A stretch of 64,000 nt of DNA from Actinomycetota bacterium (GTDB lineage: Bacteria > Actinomycetota > Actinomycetes > Mycobacteriales > Mycobacteriaceae). The position numbers and the translations under genes are program-made. This document shows, piece by piece, positions 30,596 through 38,991 of this stretch. Position 1 is the first letter of the stretch, and every line of letters begins with the position of its first letter. A model generated the notes under the pieces. That model was not told the origin of the DNA. It did no database searches and worked only from the letters and a program-made list of their open reading frames with translations. Location: assembly GCA_018268465.1 (NCBI GenBank), contig JAFDWN010000010.1:230849-294848 (forward strand), given 5' to 3'.

Positions 30596-30712
30596 TCCTG
30601 CCACACACCGGTCAATCCCCGCCACCTGGAATCAACACCCTGACCAGCCGGTTTAACCCATCAGACCGGCACGAAACCCTCGGAGCCGATAACGACACCA
30701 GGAGTGATCGAC

Positions 30713-30922
30713 ATGAAGAACCTCACCATCACCACCATCGCCGCCGCCGCACTCACCGCAGGCCTGTTCGGCCTGGCCGCCCCCGCCAACGCCACCACCC
30801 CCGGCCTGGACCCCTCGGTCACCATCTCCGCCGACATCGACCACCACGGCTGGATCCAGGACATCCAACAGCAGGTCAACGTCCCCAAGGTCGACACCAC
30901 CGTGCGCCACAGCGGCCGCTAA
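30713..30922 (+). CDS. Small secreted peptide, 69 aa
   Basis: Unrecognised exported peptide. It has a signal peptide ([20 protein letters not shown], cleaved after ANA) and a mature part of about 42 residues with [19 protein letters not shown] and [13 protein letters not shown], without cysteine. AGGAG lies 7 nt before the ATG. Codon use is extremely C-ending, as in highly expressed genes, and a perfect terminator follows at once. It is divergent from the copper ATPase, so a link to metal stress is possible; the three His residues are the only support. Confidence 0.75.
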   Translation: MKNLTITTIAAAALTAGLFGLAAPANATTPGLDPSVTISADIDHHGWIQDIQQQVNVPKVDTTVRHSGR

Positions 30923-30935
30923 CCACACCACCACC

Positions 30936-30968
30936 AACGGGCACCCCACCAGGGGTGCCCGTTTCTCA
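30936..30968 (+). terminator. Strong intrinsic terminator
   Basis: AACGGGCACCCC (30936-30947) and GGGGTGCCCGTT (30952-30963) form a perfect 12-bp stem with a 4-nt loop, followed by TTCTC. It ends the small secreted peptide gene. Confidence 0.9.
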
Positions 30969-31151
30969 TACCCACACCAAAACTCCCACGCCACGATCTC
31001 GAAACCACCAGGGAATCAATACCTACGGATGTTTTCGATCCGGGAACAGATCGACGAACAGCTTGACTACGACGGGTACTGCGGCGCAATCGATGTGACA
31101 GGCTCACGCGCAGCAACGTGGAGACCGGTGGAGACCGTCAGAGGAGTGCGC

Positions 31152-31916
31152 ATGCGCGAGCCGACAATGGGTCACCGGCTGGCCGCGGAGTTCATCGGCA
31201 CGTTCTGGCTGGTGCTCGGCGGCTGCGGCAGCGCCGTCTTCGCGGCCAAATTCGCCGGCACCGAAGGAGTCTCGCTGGGAATCGGATTCCTCGGCGTCGC
31301 GTTGGCGTTCGGCCTGACGGTGCTCACGGGTGTCTACGCGTTCGGCACCATCTCCGGCGGGCATTTCAACCCGGCGGTGACGCTGGGTGCGGCGCTGGCC
31401 CGCCGCGTCGAATGGAAAGCGTTGCCCGCGTACTGGATCACCCAGGTCATCGGCGGCCTGGTGGCGGGGATGGTCATCTACGTCATCGCCAAGGGCCAGG
31501 AGGGCTGGACGGCCACGGGCAACATGGCCGCCAACGGATTCGGCGAGCACTCCCCCGGCGGCCATTCGCTGTGGGCCGTCCTCGTCGCCGAGGTGGTCCT
31601 CACCGGGGTCTTCCTCCTGGTGATCCTGGGTTCGACCGACGACCGTGCCCCGAAAGGCATTGCCGGTCTGTCCATCGGCCTCACCCCACGCTCATCCACC
31701 TGATCTCGATCCCGATCTCGAATACGTCGGTCAACCCGGCCCGCTCGACCGCCGTCGCGTTCTTCAACGGAGACGGCGCCCCCCGCCCAGCTGTGGGTGT
31801 TCTGGCTGGTGGGCGCGGCGATCGCGGGAGTCGCCTATCCGTACCTGTTCGGGGTGGCCGAGCAACTGGCCGATCGCCCGGTGCGGGATGACGCGCTGGA
31901 GAACGACGGTCCCTGA
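31152..31916 (+). pseudogene. aqpZ: aqpZ-like aquaporin, frameshifted
   Basis: The first 178 codons encode a normal MIP channel start ([20 protein letters not shown]) and the first pore motif [11 protein letters not shown]. After GLSIGLT, at about 31686, a -1 shift moves the frame and a stop follows at 31701. The continuation [20 protein letters not shown], with the second NPA motif, is in another frame; a +1 shift in the C-run near 31780 returns to AQLWVFWLV. About three residues (the usual VPxxG proline region) are also missing from the last helix. Either a decayed gene or, for the two C-run shifts, sequencing error. Ribosome site GAGGAG is intact. Confidence 0.8.
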
Positions 31917-31928
31917 CCGGGCCGGCTG

Positions 31929-32039
31929 TCAGGCGGTGCCGTTGCGCGACCGCGCGCTCTTGGCGGCCGACTTTTCCGTGGATTTGCCTGCGTGCGCGAG
32001 CTTTCCACCCGAGTTCTCCCGATGCGCGCGGGCAATCAT
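31929..32039 (-). CDS. Possible 36-aa basic peptide coupled to the glycosylase gene
   Basis: Short frame whose ATG immediately follows the TGA of the DNA glycosylase (TGA|ATG). The product is rich in Lys, Arg, Ser and Ala (HAGKSTEKSAAKSARSRNG), resembling DNA-binding tails of mycobacterial histone-like proteins. About 80% of third positions are G or C. No ribosome site of its own, so it would depend on termination-reinitiation. It may be only a chance frame. Confidence 0.4.
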   Translation of the reverse strand: MIARAHRENSGGKLAHAGKSTEKSAAKSARSRNGTA

Positions 32040-32951
32040 TCACAACGCGCGCAGATCGGGAATCGCCTGACGCGCGCCGAACCGCGGATTCTGCGCCAGG
32101 CCGCTCACCTCGAGGAGCCGTACCGCCCGGTGGCGGTGCGGACGCAGGGGTTCGAGCAGCGCGACCATGGCGGGGTCGTCGATCGGATGACCCAGCAGCG
32201 TCCGGCCGACCATGGTGGCGAGGTGGTAGTCCCCGACGGACAACGCGTCGGCGTCACCGAACGCACGCTGGGCGGTTTCGGCGGCGGTCCACTCCCCCAC
32301 CCCGGGCAGCGATGTCAGCGCCACGCGGGCGCGGTCGGTGGGTAGTCCGCTGAGCCGTTCCAGGGCGTCCGCGCGTTGCGCGCAGCCGACGATGGTGCGG
32401 GCACGGCCCGGATCGACGTTGGCGCGCTGGAACTCCCAGGACGGGATGCGTCGCCATGCCTCGGCGCTCGGAGGCACCCGCAGGTGCGCGGGCCCCGGCC
32501 CGGGTGCGGGCGCGCCGTAGGCGTTGACCAGCCTTCGCCAGGCGCGACGCGCATCCTTCCCCGATACGCGCTGTTCGATCACGGCGGGCACCAGCGCCTC
32601 CAGGACCCGTCCGGTGCGGGCGAGACGCAGGTGGGGTACCCGGCGCTGCGCCGCGGCGATCGTCGGTTCCTGCGGAGTGAATCCTGATGCGTCGTCCTCG
32701 GCGCCCAGCAGTGCGGGCACCGACTCGGCGAATTCGCCTGCGCCGCTTCCCCAGATCTCACAGTCGACGGAGGTGGGGCCGGACCGGCGGATCCGGGCGG
32801 TGACCGGGCCGCTGTCCAGCAGACTGGTCCGCCAGACGGCGCCGTCCGCCGCGTCGGCGTAGCACGGGTCGCCGCGACCGCGGCGCAGCGGCGCCAGCGT
32901 CAGGCCGGGGCTGACCGGGCCCGCGAACTGGACGGTCACGCAGCGCGACAC
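32040..32951 (-). CDS. DNA-3-methyladenine glycosylase (HhH-GPD, AlkA-like)
   Basis: Base-excision repair glycosylase of about 303 residues. After an AlkA-like N-terminal beta domain, the helix-hairpin-helix GPD region is seen: LVPAVIEQRVSGKDARRAWRR, LTSLPGVGEWTAAETAQRAFG and the catalytic Asp region DADALSVGDYHLATMVGR. The start is uncertain; GTG at 32951 follows the DUF427 stop closely and GTG at 32939 (299 residues) is equally possible. It is downstream of the DUF427 gene in the same direction. Confidence 0.85.
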   Translation of the reverse strand: MSRCVTVQFAGPVSPGLTLAPLRRGRGDPCYADAADGAVWRTSLLDSGPVTARIRRSGPTSVDCEIWGSGAGEFAESVPALLGAEDDASGFTPQEPTIAAAQRRVPHLRLARTGRVLEALVPAVIEQRVSGKDARRAWRRLVNAYGAPAPGPGPAHLRVPPSAEAWRRIPSWEFQRANVDPGRARTIVGCAQRADALERLSGLPTDRARVALTSLPGVGEWTAAETAQRAFGDADALSVGDYHLATMVGRTLLGHPIDDPAMVALLEPLRPHRHRAVRLLEVSGLAQNPRFGARQAIPDLRAL

Positions 32952-32961
32952 CGCGACGGAA

Positions 32962-33342
32962 CTAGTCCGCGCCGACGACGATGTCAGCCTTGTCCGGGTA
33001 GAACGCGACGTGGCCCGCGATCGCCGAGACGGCGTCGTAGGGCTGCAGGTACTCCCAGATGGCATCCTCGATCTCGGCGCCGTCCGCGGTGGCAACGTGG
33101 TAGTAACCGGCATCGCCCTTGAACGGGCAGTACGTCGTGGAGTCGCTGCGCCGCAGCCGATCGGCGGCGACGTCGCCGAGCGGGATGTACTGCACTGCGG
33201 GATACGTGGCTTCCCGCAGCGTCAGCGCGTCGCGGGTGTCGGCGACCAGCTCACCGTTCACCCGCACCGTCACGCGCGCGCCGGTCGGTTCGACGGTGAT
33301 CGGGTGGTCGGCCGTCGGTTGCAGCACAGGTTTGTCGGTCAT
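32962..33342 (-). CDS. DUF427 protein
   Basis: A 126-residue DUF427 protein with the beta-tent-like fold signature: TVRVNGELVADTRDALTLREATYPAVQYIP, then TTYCPFKGDAGYY and WEYLQPYDAVSAIAGHVAFYPDK. Function unknown; the conserved CPFKG and the Tyr-rich core suggest a small-molecule site. It precedes the DNA glycosylase with an 10-nt gap, probably one transcript. Confidence 0.92.
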   Translation of the reverse strand: MTDKPVLQPTADHPITVEPTGARVTVRVNGELVADTRDALTLREATYPAVQYIPLGDVAADRLRRSDSTTYCPFKGDAGYYHVATADGAEIEDAIWEYLQPYDAVSAIAGHVAFYPDKADIVVGAD

Positions 33343-33374
33343 CGCAGCTCCTCGGGTGAGACCCTGACCCCAGC

Positions 33375-34745
33375 CTACGGCCGGCCGGTGATTCGGTCCG
33401 CGACGCGCGCGATGGGTGAGGTGGTGGCCAGGCCGCGCGCCTCGTGCAGATCGGCGAGCTTGTAGGCGACGTACAGACCCCGAACGCCGAGCCAGCGCAA
33501 CGGCTCCGGTTCCCAGCCGCGGGACCGGTGCCCGACCCAGGGCAGATCACGCAGCGGGGTGTCGCGGTCAAGCACCAGGTCGGCAAGGGTGCGCCCGGCG
33601 AGGTTGGTGGCGGTGACACCGTGGCCGACATAACCGCCGGCCCAGCCCAGCCCGGTCGCGCGGTCGAATTCGACGGTGGATTCCCAGTCGCGCGGTACCG
33701 CCAGCACACCGCACCACCCGTGGGCGATGGGCACGGCGGCGACCTGGGGCAGGATCGAATGCAGCACGCCGGTGAGGAGTTTGATCGTGCGCTGCGGCAC
33801 CCGGCCGTCGACGTCGGTGCGTGACCCGAAGCGGTAGGGCACGCTGCGGCCGCCGATGGCGATGCGGTCGTCGGGGGTGCGCTGGGCGTAGAAGAAGCCG
33901 TGTGCGGTGTCGCCGACGGTCTCGGCGCCCTGCCAGCCGATGATTTCCCAGAGTCGTTCGGGGATCGGCTCGGTGGCGATCATCGAACTGTTCATCGGCA
34001 GCCAGCGCCGCCGCAATCCGGGCAGCGAGGCGGTGAAGCCCTCCGTCGCCCGCAGCACGGTCCCGGCACGGACCACGCCACGTCCGGTGACGGCCCGGCC
34101 GGGCTCGATGGATGTCACGGGCGTCTGCTCGTAGATGTCGACGCCGAGGCGTTCGACGGCGTCGGCCAGCCCGCGGGCCAGCCGTGCCGGCTGGATCCGC
34201 GCGCAGTGTGGGGTGTGGTAGGCCGACACCACGCCGTCGAACTGGATTCGTTGTCCTGCTTCGGCTTTCGTCAGCCGGGTGAGGCCGTCGTGCTGCCAGC
34301 TCTGCTCCTCGTCGAACTCGGCGGCCAGCCGTGTCGCCTGGGCGGCGTTGCGCGCCACCTGCATGGTGCCGCCCTTGACGATGCCCGCATCGATCCCCTC
34401 GGCGGCCGCCACACCGATCACCTCGTCGACGGCGTCGTTGAGGGCCTGCTGCCAGGCCAGCACCCGGTCACGGCCGTGCTGTTGGGCCATTCTGTTGCGG
34501 TCGCCCGGCACCAGTCCGGACAGCCAGCCGCCGTTGCGGCCGGAGGCGCCGAATCCGGCGAAACGCGCCTCGAGCACGACGACGCGCAGCGTCGGGTCGG
34601 CCTTCTTGAGGTAGTACGCCGTCCACAGCCCGGTGTAGCCTGCGCCGACGATGCACACGTCGGCGTCGACGCTGCCGGGGAGCGGTTCGCGGTACCTCGG
34701 CAGCTCGTCGAACCAGTGGGAGACACGACCGTTGACTGTGGGCAC
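33375..34745 (-). CDS. FAD-dependent amine/amino-acid oxidoreductase (DAO family)
   Basis: A 456-residue flavoenzyme of the D-amino-acid oxidase/gamma-glutamylputrescine oxidase type. FAD site DADVCIVGAGYTGLWTAYYL near residue 28, the GASGRNGGWLSG motif of this family, and the C-terminal WCGVLAVPRDW...GGYVGHGVTATNLAGRTLADLV region that closes the FAD pocket. It probably oxidises an amine or N-acyl amine. GTG start. Neighbour downstream is the DUF427 gene; a shared pathway is not evident. Confidence 0.88.
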   Translation of the reverse strand: MPTVNGRVSHWFDELPRYREPLPGSVDADVCIVGAGYTGLWTAYYLKKADPTLRVVVLEARFAGFGASGRNGGWLSGLVPGDRNRMAQQHGRDRVLAWQQALNDAVDEVIGVAAAEGIDAGIVKGGTMQVARNAAQATRLAAEFDEEQSWQHDGLTRLTKAEAGQRIQFDGVVSAYHTPHCARIQPARLARGLADAVERLGVDIYEQTPVTSIEPGRAVTGRGVVRAGTVLRATEGFTASLPGLRRRWLPMNSSMIATEPIPERLWEIIGWQGAETVGDTAHGFFYAQRTPDDRIAIGGRSVPYRFGSRTDVDGRVPQRTIKLLTGVLHSILPQVAAVPIAHGWCGVLAVPRDWESTVEFDRATGLGWAGGYVGHGVTATNLAGRTLADLVLDRDTPLRDLPWVGHRSRGWEPEPLRWLGVRGLYVAYKLADLHEARGLATTSPIARVADRITGRP

Positions 34746-34799
34746 GGTTCGATTCTGGCAGGGGCCGCCTGACCGGAGGCTGGCAGCCGCCCGGGATTC

Positions 34800-35867
34800 T
34801 CAGGGCCGTATCTGCAGGATGCGGTCGTCACCGTCGCGGGGGCTGCCGCGGCCGTCGCGGTTGCTGGTGCTGAACCACAGGGCGCCGTCGGGCGCGGCGA
34901 CGACGGTGCGCAACCGCCCATACTGTCCGGCGAACATCGCCTCGGCCTCACCGAGCGTCCCGTCACCGTGGACGGGCATGCGGATCAACCGCTGTCCGCG
35001 CAGGGCCGCGACCCACAGTGACCCGCCGTGGTAGGCCAGCCCCGAAGGTGATGCCTCGCTGGTGGACCACTCCACCACGGGGTCGATCAGCCCGGCGCGG
35101 TCGGCGCGTCCTTCCGCCATCGGCCATCCGTAGTTTCCGCCCGGTTCGATCAGGTTCAGTTCGTCCACCCGGTTGGCGCCGTATTCGGTCGCCCACAGCC
35201 GGCCTGCCGAATCCCACGCCAGTCCTTGGATGTTGCGGTGACCGAACGACCAGACCGGCGAGCCGGGGTAGGGATTGTCCGGCGGTGCGGTGCCGTCGGG
35301 GTTGATGCGCAGGATCTTCCCGCTGAGCGACGTCAGGTCCTGGGCGCTGCCCCGGTCGCCGGCGTCGCCGGTGGCCACGTACAGTTTTCCGTCCGGGCCG
35401 AAGGCGATCCGTCCGCCGTTGTGGGTCGCCGCGGCGGGGATGCCGGTCAGGATCGGTGTCGGGGGACCCAGCTCGGGGCCGTCGGCGCCCTCCGAGCCGT
35501 TTTGGAAGCCCATCGTCACCACCCGGTTGTCCTGCGCGGTGGTCAGGTAGGCGAACACCGTCTGCCCCGACGTCGCCAGGCCCAGCAGGCCGCCCTCGCC
35601 GCGTGCGGCAACCCCGGCAACCTGCCCGGCGGGTGTCGTCATACCCGGCGCGATCAGGTGTGTGACCGCCCCGCTGCCGCGTTCGGCGATCAGTGCCGAG
35701 CCGTCGGCGAGAAATGCGATGCCCCAGGGCACGTCGAGACCGGTCGCGACGGCGGCGACGCCCGGCGGGTTGGGTTGTCCGCGTGATTCGGCCGCGCAGG
35801 CCGTGGTCGCGGCCAGCGTTACGGCCGAGGCGAGGGCGATGGCGGCCCGCTCACGGTATGTGCGCAT
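34800..35867 (-). CDS. PQQ-type sugar dehydrogenase-like beta-propeller, exported
   Basis: A 355-residue glucose/sorbosone dehydrogenase-like six-bladed propeller. It has an N-terminal export signal ending LAATTACAAESRG, with Cys22 as a possible lipid anchor, though the lipobox is imperfect. Family marks: LDVPWGIAFLADGSALIAER, ARGEGGLLGLA, THNGGRIAFGPDGKLYVATGD, GHRNIQGLAWDSAGRLWATEYG. Mycobacterial members may bind PQQ or only calcium, so the reaction is uncertain. Acts outside the membrane. Confidence 0.88.
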   Translation of the reverse strand: MRTYRERAAIALASAVTLAATTACAAESRGQPNPPGVAAVATGLDVPWGIAFLADGSALIAERGSGAVTHLIAPGMTTPAGQVAGVAARGEGGLLGLATSGQTVFAYLTTAQDNRVVTMGFQNGSEGADGPELGPPTPILTGIPAAATHNGGRIAFGPDGKLYVATGDAGDRGSAQDLTSLSGKILRINPDGTAPPDNPYPGSPVWSFGHRNIQGLAWDSAGRLWATEYGANRVDELNLIEPGGNYGWPMAEGRADRAGLIDPVVEWSTSEASPSGLAYHGGSLWVAALRGQRLIRMPVHGDGTLGEAEAMFAGQYGRLRTVVAAPDGALWFSTSNRDGRGSPRDGDDRILQIRP

Positions 35868-36007
35868 CGGGGTGAACTCCTTCGTGACTCATCGTGCCCC
35901 GGACGGGGCGGTTTGACCCGGAGTACCCGCATTCGTGTGCGCGGGCCCCGGGGTGATGTCAGACCCCGGGCGCACGCTGGGGTCATCGACGACGAGGAGG
36001 GCCGGCC

Positions 36008-36490
36008 ATGTGCTGGATATGCGATCACCCCGAGGCCACCGACGAGGACTATCTCGAGCGGTTGCGACAGATCGTGCGGAGTCACGGGTGGGCGGTGCAG
36101 TACATCGAAAGCGACCGCACCCCGTTCGCGTACACCGTCGGGCTGCACGACTGTGGCCTGCCCGAGCTGCTGGTGTCCGGTGTGTCGCCGGACCGGGCCC
36201 GGCGGCTGCTCAGTACGGCCGCCCGCGCTGCGCTGCGCGGCGAATCGTTCACGCCGGGCCGGCATACCGCGCTGCGGGCGGGGCCGCTGGTGGAGGTCGT
36301 GGAGGTGGAGCATCCGGACGTGCATCTGGCCTGGGCGCTGAATCACGGCGGGCCGGGGGTGCGGGCGCTGCAGTTGGTGTGGGCCGACGAACGGGGCCGC
36401 TGGCCGTGGGCGCCGCGGTTCGCCGACGGCCGGGTGCGCCAGCCCGTGCTCGGGGTGCGGGCGCCGCGCCGTCGGCGTCAGAACGCGTAG
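36008..36490 (+). CDS. DUF4262 protein
   Basis: A 160-residue DUF4262 protein. Conserved parts: MCWICDHP at the start, with a CxxC pair, and GWAVQYIESDRTPFAYTVGLHDCGLPELLVSG. The function of the family is unknown. GAGGAG is 7 nt before the ATG. Its 3' end overlaps the converging methyltransferase gene by 13 nt. Confidence 0.9.
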   Translation: MCWICDHPEATDEDYLERLRQIVRSHGWAVQYIESDRTPFAYTVGLHDCGLPELLVSGVSPDRARRLLSTAARAALRGESFTPGRHTALRAGPLVEVVEVEHPDVHLAWALNHGGPGVRALQLVWADERGRWPWAPRFADGRVRQPVLGVRAPRRRRQNA

Positions 36491-37329
36491 CGGTGGAACT
36501 GCGCCATCGTGCGCAGACCGGGGACGCGGTTCATCAGCCGGGCCGCCAGCCGGTAGGTGCGCGGCAGGGCGGGAAGGGCCTCGAACGCGCCGGATTCGAA
36601 CACCGGCACCCAGGCCAGCAGGCGGGTGCCCGGCACCGCGTCGAGGATGTCGCCGGGCCGGTCGATTCCCCACTGCAGCGTGGACCCGGAGCGCCGTACC
36701 ACCGGGTTGGTCCATTGCAGCGCGATGCCCAGTCGGCTGAACGCGTCGAACTGCAATTCCCCGGAGGGCAGGTGGCCGACCAGCCTGCGCAGCAGGGCGG
36801 TCCCGTCGTTCTCGGTCAGGTACATCGTGAGCCCCTCGGCCACCACCAGCGCCGGCCGGTCGGCGGGCACCGCGGTGACCCACGCCGGGTCGGTGACCGA
36901 CGCGGCGATCAGGTGGTAGCGCGCTGCCGCCGGATAGAACCGCTCCCGCAGCGCGATGACGTCGGGGTAGTCGACGTCATACCAGTCCACGCCCGGTCCG
37001 GGCGCCAGCCGGAAGAAGCGGCTGTCCAGGCCGCAGCCCAGATGCAGCACCGCCGCATCGGGGTGCACGGCGAGGAATTGCCGGGTCCAGCCGTCGAAGT
37101 GGGCCGAACGCAGACTTACCGACGGCGCATTGCGTGCGTTCATCGTCGTGCGGGACCAGTCGTAGTCGATCTGGTCGACGATCCGGCGGGCCCACTGGTC
37201 GTTCAGGACGGAATCGCGCAGGGCGGCGTCGATCGCCTTGGCGTGCAACGTCGCGAGCATGGTCTGCGGTGCTCCGGTGAGGTCGACGCGCACTTTCCCC
37301 GTCACCCCATCCAGGGTGGCACGCCGCAC
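36478..37329 (-). CDS. Class I SAM methyltransferase (LCMT/PPM1 family)
   Basis: A 283-residue S-adenosylmethionine-dependent O-methyltransferase of the leucine carboxyl methyltransferase/TcmP type. It has the SAM motif AVLHLGCGLDSRFFRL, the acidic VDWYDVDYPDVIALRERFY and VVAEGLTMYLTENDG. Expected to methylate a carboxylate or hydroxyl of a small molecule. The start may be the ATG at 37329 or a GTG nine codons further in. A 19-nt gap separates it from the sterol-dehydrogenase-like gene upstream, so it may extend that KstR-type transcript. Confidence 0.87.
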   Translation of the reverse strand: MRRATLDGVTGKVRVDLTGAPQTMLATLHAKAIDAALRDSVLNDQWARRIVDQIDYDWSRTTMNARNAPSVSLRSAHFDGWTRQFLAVHPDAAVLHLGCGLDSRFFRLAPGPGVDWYDVDYPDVIALRERFYPAAARYHLIAASVTDPAWVTAVPADRPALVVAEGLTMYLTENDGTALLRRLVGHLPSGELQFDAFSRLGIALQWTNPVVRRSGSTLQWGIDRPGDILDAVPGTRLLAWVPVFESGAFEALPALPRTYRLAARLMNRVPGLRTMAQFHRYAF

Positions 37330-37348
37330 CGGGTGCCGCCCGCGGCCG

Positions 37349-38371
37349 TCAGCCTGCGGTGGCCGACCTGGCGTTGCGCAGCTCCACCCAGAAGCGGGCC
37401 GCCTCCCGGATCGACTCCTCGACCGGGCGCGGATGCCATCCGAGTTCGCGAACCGCCTTGGTGTGGTCCACCTCGGCTTCGGCCAGCATGAGGCGCAGCG
37501 ATGCGAGCGACAGGCGTTCGTCGGTGCCGCGCAGCCGTGCCTTCGCGGTGCCCATGGCTGCCAGGGCGTAGGAAACGGGCAGGGGGATCGCCAGCCTGGG
37601 CGGCGCGACGCCGGCGGCCTCCGCGGCGATCCTGGCGACGTCGGCGTTGCCGATCATCTTCTCCGAGATCAGGTAGCGCTCACCCACCCTGCCGTGCTCG
37701 GCGGCCAGGACCAGCGCCCGGGCCGCGTCGTCCACACCGACTGCCTCCAGCCGGATGCCGCTCATCACGAACGGCAGTTTGCCGTAGGCGGCACCGGCGA
37801 TGATCGCACCGTGCGGGGTGCGTCCCCAGTCACCGCTGCCGTAGGTCGTCGACACACACATCGCGACGGCGGGCAGGCCGGCATCGGCGGCGTAGCGCAG
37901 GACCAGATCCTCGGCGCGGACCCGGGACAGAACGTAGGGCGGCAGCCGGCGGGTGTCGGCGACGTCGTCCTCGGTCGCGCGGTGCCCCTTGCGCCGGCCA
38001 ACCGTGGCGTAGCTGCTGGTGAAGACGAATCGGCGCAGCGCGGCGGCCGCACCGGACCGCACCGTGACGTCGAGGACGTTGCGCAGGCCGTCGACGTTGG
38101 TGCGAAACAGCGGAGCCGGATCGGTCAGCCAGCCGCGGGTGTCGACGACGCAGTAGTAGACGTCGTCGACACCGTCCATCGCCGCCCGCAGGGTGTCGTC
38201 GTCCCAGATGTCCCCGACGAAGCGGGTGACGTCGAGGTCGTCGATGCCCGTGGTGCGGGCCGTGGGGCGCACCATCGCCCGCACGGTGTGCCCGTCGGCG
38301 ACGAGCCTGCGGGTCACGTGCGAACCCAGGAACCCGTTGGCGCCCACCACGAGTTTCGGCGCGGCCGTCAC
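37349..38371 (-). CDS. Extended SDR / 3-beta-hydroxysteroid dehydrogenase-like epimerase
   Basis: A 340-residue NAD(P)-dependent extended short-chain dehydrogenase. The Rossmann motif is VVGANGFLGSHV and the catalytic Ser is in FVFTSSYATVG. The usual YxxxK is YVLSR here, with Arg in place of the catalytic Lys. It resembles the 3-beta-HSD/dihydroflavonol reductase group. GTG at 38371 overlaps the stop of the SnoaL-like gene (GTGA), so both are read from the KstR-type promoter; a role in steroid or sterol-like catabolism is inferred from that. Confidence 0.88.
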   Translation of the reverse strand: MTAAPKLVVGANGFLGSHVTRRLVADGHTVRAMVRPTARTTGIDDLDVTRFVGDIWDDDTLRAAMDGVDDVYYCVVDTRGWLTDPAPLFRTNVDGLRNVLDVTVRSGAAAALRRFVFTSSYATVGRRKGHRATEDDVADTRRLPPYVLSRVRAEDLVLRYAADAGLPAVAMCVSTTYGSGDWGRTPHGAIIAGAAYGKLPFVMSGIRLEAVGVDDAARALVLAAEHGRVGERYLISEKMIGNADVARIAAEAAGVAPPRLAIPLPVSYALAAMGTAKARLRGTDERLSLASLRLMLAEAEVDHTKAVRELGWHPRPVEESIREAARFWVELRNARSATAG

Positions 38372-38883
38372 GCCCGGTCCCCGTACTTGTGCAACCAGTC
38401 GCGCGCCTCGTCGGGCAGGGTGCCGAACTGCTGCGCCTTGCGGCACCACGCCCGGGCGGCCGACACGAACCGCAGCGGGTTGTAGACGTCCTCCTGCCTG
38501 CACCACAGCCCGTCGCCGGCGTAGGTGAGGATCGAGATGTTGGTGGCGCTGATGACGGTGCCGTCCCCGGGATCGGCCATCGGGTTGTCCAGTTCGCAGA
38601 CCACCCGACCGGACGCCTCGTCGATCACCGACCACAGCGCGGGGAATGCGGTCATGTGACTGCCGGGGAAGGTGGTCATGGTCTTCCAGATCCACGCCCG
38701 CACCTCCTCGCGCCCCTTCCAGGTGCCCGCGGCATGCTCGACGTAGTCGACGTCACCGGTGTACTGGTCGACCCACGGATCCCAGTCGCGGGTTTCGGCG
38801 GCCCTGGCGACGGTGGCCTCGAAGCCGGCGAATGCGGCGGCGAGTTCGTCCCGCGTGAACCCGGCGGACACGGAAGCGCTCAC
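38368..38883 (-). CDS. SnoaL-like polyketide cyclase/steroid isomerase-fold protein
   Basis: A 171-residue alpha+beta cone protein of the NTF2/SnoaL superfamily: RDELAAAFAGFEATVARAAE, WDPWVDQYTGDVDYVEHAAG, KGREEVRAWIWKTM and NISILTYAGDGLWCRQEDVY. This fold includes ketosteroid isomerase and limonene epoxide hydrolase. GTG at 38883 is chosen; the KstR-type palindrome lies 9-22 nt upstream. It is the first gene of the short operon with the steroid-dehydrogenase-like gene. Confidence 0.88.
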   Translation of the reverse strand: MSASVSAGFTRDELAAAFAGFEATVARAAETRDWDPWVDQYTGDVDYVEHAAGTWKGREEVRAWIWKTMTTFPGSHMTAFPALWSVIDEASGRVVCELDNPMADPGDGTVISATNISILTYAGDGLWCRQEDVYNPLRFVSAARAWCRKAQQFGTLPDEARDWLHKYGDRA

Positions 38884-38891
38884 CCCAGAAC

Positions 38892-38905
38892 TAGAACACG
38901 TTCTA
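38892..38905. promoter_or_regulatory. KstR-type operator
   Basis: TAGAAC-AC-GTTCTA is a perfect palindrome and fits the KstR consensus TnnAACnnGTTnnA known for cholesterol-catabolism genes. It lies just upstream of the SnoaL-like gene start on the minus strand. Confidence 0.8.
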
Positions 38906-38991
38906 TATGCGTTTGTCGAGGTTCCCGCCTGTAACGCGGGATGATCGGGAGGGCACTGAGGGTTATACGTGTGCCTGACAAGGAAGGAACG

